Translations under genes and position numbers: made by a program | Source: Halomonas halophila | Lineage (GTDB): Bacteria; Pseudomonadota; Gammaproteobacteria; Pseudomonadales; Halomonadaceae | NCBI GenBank assembly: GCA_002433675.1 | Contig: DJIP01000201.1 | Span: 1-7,326, forward strand | Length of the DNA stretch: 7,326 bases | Direction: 5' to 3' | The notes under the pieces: generated by a model | The model's input: the letters and a program-made list of their open reading frames with translations, nothing else | Told to the model about the DNA's origin: nothing | The model's database searches: none | Shown: positions 4,699 through 7,326 of the stretch, piece by piece | How positions within the stretch are numbered: position 1 is the stretch's first letter | How the letters are laid out: the number at the start of each line of letters is the position of its first letter

Positions 4699-4878
4699 GC
4701 CACCCGTACTCCCTTCGTGTGTTCAGCGTAGTGCTTGTGTGGTGCAGTAGCCTGGGCCTTGAGTGCAACGTCGGCAAGCGACGATCAAAGGTTGCAGCGG
4801 TGAGAGAGCGCAGTTTACGAGGTGCAATCATGCAATTCGAGACGAATTTCATCCCGTGTCACCGAGCGTAGCCCCTCT
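4699..4878 (-). other. 180-base spacer between pilD and coaE
   Basis: The gap is long for an operon. It holds the inverted repeat AATTCG-AGA-CGAATT (4834-4848) and two copies of TGCAAT (4823-4828 and 4831-4836). I found no T-run terminator and no good promoter on the minus strand. A frame starting at ATG 4852 (minus) runs out of phase into coaE and is not supported. Confidence 0.35.
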
Positions 4879-5736
4879 TCATGTCATTCCCGACAGGGCC
4901 TGATATCCGGCAAGCAGTTCATTGCCGGCCAGCAGGCCGAGACCGCCGGCCACTACCAGCGAAGGACCGAACGGCAAGGGCTGGCCCTTCAGGTGTCGGG
5001 ATCTCCACTGTATCAGCAGACCCGAAAGTGCTCCTAGCAAGGCCGCGATCAATATCACCAGTGGCAACAGTTGCCAGCCGAGCCAGGCCCCGAGTGCGGC
5101 GATCAGCTTGACGTCACCAAGCCCCATGCCGTCGCGTCCGGTGAGGACGTAAAAGGTCTTGCCGATGGTCCACAGCACGGCATACCCGGCGATGGCGCCG
5201 ATCACCGCATCATCCAGGCTGGCGGGGCTGAACAGCAGCTGGTAAAGCAGGCCACACCATAAAAGCGGCAGGGTAAGGGCATCGGGAAGCAGTTGGGTGC
5301 GCAGATCGATCACGGCCAGGGCCAGCAGCGTCAGGCTGGCGCCGTAAAGCCACAGGGCAGGCCAGGTGGGCCCGTGGAGGATACAGAAACACACCGCGAG
5401 CAGGGCACTGGCCAATTCCACCAGTGGATATTGGATGCTGATTCGTCCCTGACAGCTGGCGCAGCGTCCGCGACGCTTGAGCCATCCCAGCAGCGGCAGA
5501 TTGTCGTGCCAGGAGATGGGCGTGAGGCAGCGCGGACAGCGAGAGCGGGGACGTGCCAGGGACAGTGGCTCCTCGATGTCGTCTGACAATTCGAGGGCCG
5601 CACGGGCTTCGGTACGCCACTGCTGCATCAGCATGACCGGAAGGCGGGTGATGACAACATTGAGAAAGCTGCCGAGACATAGTCCCAGCAAGGCAACCAG
5701 AACAAGAAAAGCGAAAGTGACATCCGAAAACAGCAA
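4879..5736 (-). CDS. pilD: type IV prepilin peptidase / N-methyltransferase
   Basis: PilD is a membrane aspartyl protease that removes the leader of type IV prepilins and type II secretion pseudopilins and then N-methylates the new N-terminus. From the chosen start the protein has 285 residues. The first membrane segment ends in LGSFLNVVITRLP. The cytoplasmic loop carries C67-x2-C70 and C92-x2-C95, the zinc site of the full bifunctional form. Several membrane helices follow, with the catalytic Asp in AVIDLRTQLLPD (D144) and the GMGLGDVK motif (D208). The start is TTG 5736, because GGAG lies six bases upstream and the family N-terminus begins here; a TTG at 5796 would add 20 non-family residues. 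The pilA, pilB and pilC genes that usually precede pilD are not adjacent: the divergent neighbour is nagZ. Confidence 0.95.
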   Translation of the reverse strand: MLFSDVTFAFLVLVALLGLCLGSFLNVVITRLPVMLMQQWRTEARAALELSDDIEEPLSLARPRSRCPRCLTPISWHDNLPLLGWLKRRGRCASCQGRISIQYPLVELASALLAVCFCILHGPTWPALWLYGASLTLLALAVIDLRTQLLPDALTLPLLWCGLLYQLLFSPASLDDAVIGAIAGYAVLWTIGKTFYVLTGRDGMGLGDVKLIAALGAWLGWQLLPLVILIAALLGALSGLLIQWRSRHLKGQPLPFGPSLVVAGGLGLLAGNELLAGYQALSGMT

Positions 5737-5773
5737 AAGGAGCTCCGTGGTTCGGGGGCGGTTAAAGGAGGCT

Positions 5774-5803
5774 ATTCTACCGTTGGCAAGTGGCAATTGT
5801 CTG
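5774..5803 (-). promoter_or_regulatory. candidate pilD promoter
   Basis: On the minus strand CAGACA (5803-5798, 4/6) and TAGAAT (5779-5774, 5/6) are separated by 18 bases. Transcription would start near 5767, giving a leader of about 30 bases before the TTG start of pilD. Confidence 0.4.
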
Positions 5804-5830
5804 GTGACAGGACAAGGCAGGGCGTGATGC

Positions 5831-5859
5831 CAGGCGCCTGGTTTCCCATGTCAGGCGCC
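5831..5859. repeat. paired CAGGCGCC boxes between pilD and nagZ
   Basis: CAGGCGCC occurs at 5831-5838 and 5852-5859, exactly 21 bases apart, or two helical turns. The first copy is the core of the perfect palindrome CCAGGCGCCTGG (5830-5841). The second is near-palindromic (TCAGG-CGC-CCTGA at 5851-5863). The pair lies between the candidate pilD and nagZ promoters and directly upstream of the latter, as an operator would. Confidence 0.4.
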
Positions 5860-5875
5860 CTGAGACGCCCTTGGG

Positions 5876-5905
5876 GTGTCACCTGCTCAGCCATTAGTCT
5901 AAAAT
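5876..5905 (+). promoter_or_regulatory. candidate nagZ promoter
   Basis: GTGTCA (5876-5881, 4/6) and TAAAAT (5900-5905, 5/6) are separated by 18 bases. Transcription would start near 5912, giving a leader of about 23 bases before nagZ. Confidence 0.45.
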
Positions 5906-5934
5906 TGTCCCCTTTTTCCGATCAGGTAAGCGAC

Positions 5935-6948
5935 ATGACCCAGACGTTCGGACCCGTGATGCTGGATCTCGATGGCCATGAGCTGTCGGCAGAGGAGCGG
6001 TCGCTGCTCGAGCATCCTGCCACCGGTGGTGTCATCCTGTTTGGACGCAACACTCGAGATGCGCGCCAGGTGCGCGAGCTGTGCCGGTCGATTCGAGAGG
6101 TGCGTCCTGATCTTCTGCTGGGCATCGACCAGGAAGGAGGGCGTGTCCAGCGCCTCAAAGACGGTGTCACCCGGCTGCCGCCGATGTCCCGCCTGGGACA
6201 GGAGTACCTGGATTCACCCGAGACGACCGTGCGGCTTTGTCAGGACGCCGGCTGGCTGCTGGGTATGGAGATGGCCGCCTGTGGCCTGGATCTGAGCTTC
6301 GCGCCGGTGCTGGATGTCGACGTCGGGCTGTCGTCGGTGATCGGAGATCGCAGCTTTGCCGGTGATCCCGAGACCGTGGCGCTGCTGGCGGGTGCCTTTG
6401 TCGAGGGCCTGCATGACGCAGGGATGGCGGCGGTCGGCAAGCACTTTCCGGGGCATGGCGGGGTGAAGGCCGATACCCACCATGAAGTCGCGCGTGACGA
6501 ACGTAGCCTCGACGAACTCCGACAGCACGACCTGGTGCCGTTTCAGTCTCTGGCGCCCAAGCTCGATGGCATGATGCCGGCTCATGTGGTGTATCCCGCC
6601 TTTGACCCAAGGCCGGCGGGATTCTCGCGCCCCTGGCTTGGCATGCTGCGAGAGAGCCTGGGCTTCAAGGGTCTTATCTTTTCCGATGACCTGACCATGG
6701 CCGGCGCCCAGGTCGCCGGTGGGCCGGTGGAGCGCGCCGAAGCGGCACTCGACGCCGGTTGTGACATGGTGCTGGTGTGCAATGACCGGGCCGCGGCCAA
6801 GGCGGTACTGGACGCCTGCGCCGAGCGTACCGTTCGCCGGGCCTCTCGCTTGCGCTATGGCCGTGCACGTCCTGATCTGGATGCCTTGCCGGCCCTGTCT
6901 CGCTGGCGCCGCGTACACGCTCGCCTCGAGGCGATGACTTCCGATTGA
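5935..6948 (+). CDS. nagZ: beta-N-acetylglucosaminidase NagZ (glycoside hydrolase family 3)
   Basis: NagZ is a cytoplasmic enzyme of peptidoglycan recycling. It removes GlcNAc from GlcNAc-1,6-anhydroMurNAc and its peptides, releasing anhydro-muropeptides that in many gammaproteobacteria signal beta-lactamase induction. The 337-residue single-domain protein has the usual NagZ length. It shows GGVILFGRN (31-39), the GIDQEGGRVQRL segment (63-74), LSFAPVLDVD (120-129), the signature KHFPGHG (169-175) followed by D180-T181-H182 (the catalytic acid/base dyad loop), and SDDLTM (250-255) with the nucleophile Asp (D251). The start at 5935 has AGG eight bases upstream and the family N-terminus MTQTFGPVMLDLDG; an upstream TTG at 5797 would add unrelated residues. 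It is probably co-transcribed with hpt, 22 bases downstream. Confidence 0.96.
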   Translation: MTQTFGPVMLDLDGHELSAEERSLLEHPATGGVILFGRNTRDARQVRELCRSIREVRPDLLLGIDQEGGRVQRLKDGVTRLPPMSRLGQEYLDSPETTVRLCQDAGWLLGMEMAACGLDLSFAPVLDVDVGLSSVIGDRSFAGDPETVALLAGAFVEGLHDAGMAAVGKHFPGHGGVKADTHHEVARDERSLDELRQHDLVPFQSLAPKLDGMMPAHVVYPAFDPRPAGFSRPWLGMLRESLGFKGLIFSDDLTMAGAQVAGGPVERAEAALDAGCDMVLVCNDRAAAKAVLDACAERTVRRASRLRYGRARPDLDALPALSRWRRVHARLEAMTSD

Positions 6949-6970
6949 TGTTTGAAACGAGTTGACTGTT

Positions 6971-7326
6971 ATGCCGAAACTGGACCCTGCCCATAGCGCT
7001 TCACGTGACGATATGCGTGAGGTGATGGACACCGCGGACTGCCTGATCAGCCACGATGAAGTCGAGCGTGCGCTCGATCGCATGGCCGAAGAGATCACCC
7101 GGGATCTTGGCGATGAGCTGCCGGTGTTCTACTGCGTGATGAACGGTGGCTTGATCACCACCGGCCACCTGCTGCCGCGCCTGGGCTTCCCGCTGGAGGT
7201 GGACTACCTGCACGCCACTCGCTATCGCGGCAAGACCCGAGGGGGGGAGCTGTTCTGGCGGGTCTCTCCGGAGATTCCCATGGCCGGACGTCATGTGGTG
7301 ATCGTCGACGATATCCTCGATGAAGG
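6971..7326 (+). CDS. hpt: hypoxanthine-guanine phosphoribosyltransferase (5' part, runs off the window)
   Basis: The enzyme converts hypoxanthine or guanine with PRPP to IMP or GMP (purine salvage, cytoplasm). The first 118 codons are present and the gene continues past the right edge. The sequence follows the Pseudomonas-type HGPRT closely: ADCLISHDEVERAL (22-35), FYCVMNGGL (53-61), DYLHATRYRGKTRGGELFW (78-96) and the PRPP-binding loop VVIVDDILDEG (109-119), which is cut at the window edge. The start is ATG 6971 with only a weak upstream GAG, consistent with translation from the nagZ transcript 22 bases upstream. A nagZ-hpt pair links cell-wall recycling with purine salvage by position only; a functional link is not implied. 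Confidence 0.93.
   Translation, partial: MPKLDPAHSASRDDMREVMDTADCLISHDEVERALDRMAEEITRDLGDELPVFYCVMNGGLITTGHLLPRLGFPLEVDYLHATRYRGKTRGGELFWRVSPEIPMAGRHVVIVDDILDE

Noticed and set aside
4613..4852. Minus-strand 79-codon frame in the pilD-coaE gap
   Set aside because: It has no clear ribosome binding site and ends out of phase inside coaE; its second half is simply coaE read in another frame.
6948..6965. Five-codon frame starting in the TGATG overlap at the nagZ stop
   Set aside because: MFETS is too short to judge, with no ribosome binding site of its own; stop-start overlaps of this kind arise often by chance.

Overview
The window reads as an ordinary chromosomal stretch of a GC-rich gammaproteobacterium of the pseudomonad/oceanospirillal kind, most like Halomonas and relatives. 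This rests on gene content: an MvaT-type H-NS analogue (typical of pseudomonads and related halophiles) instead of H-NS, the pilD-coaE-yacG order, and nagZ followed by a Pseudomonas-type hypoxanthine-guanine phosphoribosyltransferase. No mobile element, CRISPR array, tRNA or rRNA was seen. The species assignment is an inference.

Layout. Positions 1-360: the tail of an upstream transcription unit with a textbook UUCG-loop terminator (58-88), a second terminator-like hairpin (173-198), and an AT-rich leader that carries a possible 13-codon leader peptide ending in a TAATG stop-start overlap with mvaT. Positions 361-887: mvaT and a long-stem terminator. Positions 888-1158: non-coding, with a terminator for the minus-strand gene that follows. 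Positions 1159-1965 (minus): a Rob-like AraC-family regulator (N-terminal double helix-turn-helix, C-terminal GyrI-like ligand domain). A structured leader and divergent intergenic region (1966-2326) separate it from a plus-strand 98-residue charged protein of unknown function (2327-2623). A 295-base gap between convergent genes (2624-2918) holds a perfect 10-bp hairpin and a palindrome cluster.

Positions 2919-5736 are read on the minus strand as pilD - coaE - yacG - tus-like: prepilin peptidase, dephospho-CoA kinase, the zinc-binding gyrase inhibitor YacG, and a divergent replication-terminus (Ter) binding protein of the Tus family, placed 3 bases after yacG. Positions 5737-5934 are the divergent pilD/nagZ promoter region with paired CAGGCGCC boxes. 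Positions 5935-7326 (plus) are nagZ (peptidoglycan recycling) and the 5' part of hpt (purine salvage), spaced 22 bases apart and probably co-transcribed.

No wholly new multi-gene system is evident. The points most worth a second look are the Tus homologue coupled to a gyrase-inhibitor gene, the leader-peptide arrangement in front of mvaT, the structured leader and mar-box-like element of the Rob-like regulator, and the unrecognised 98-residue protein. All alignments were made by eye from memory of family sequences.
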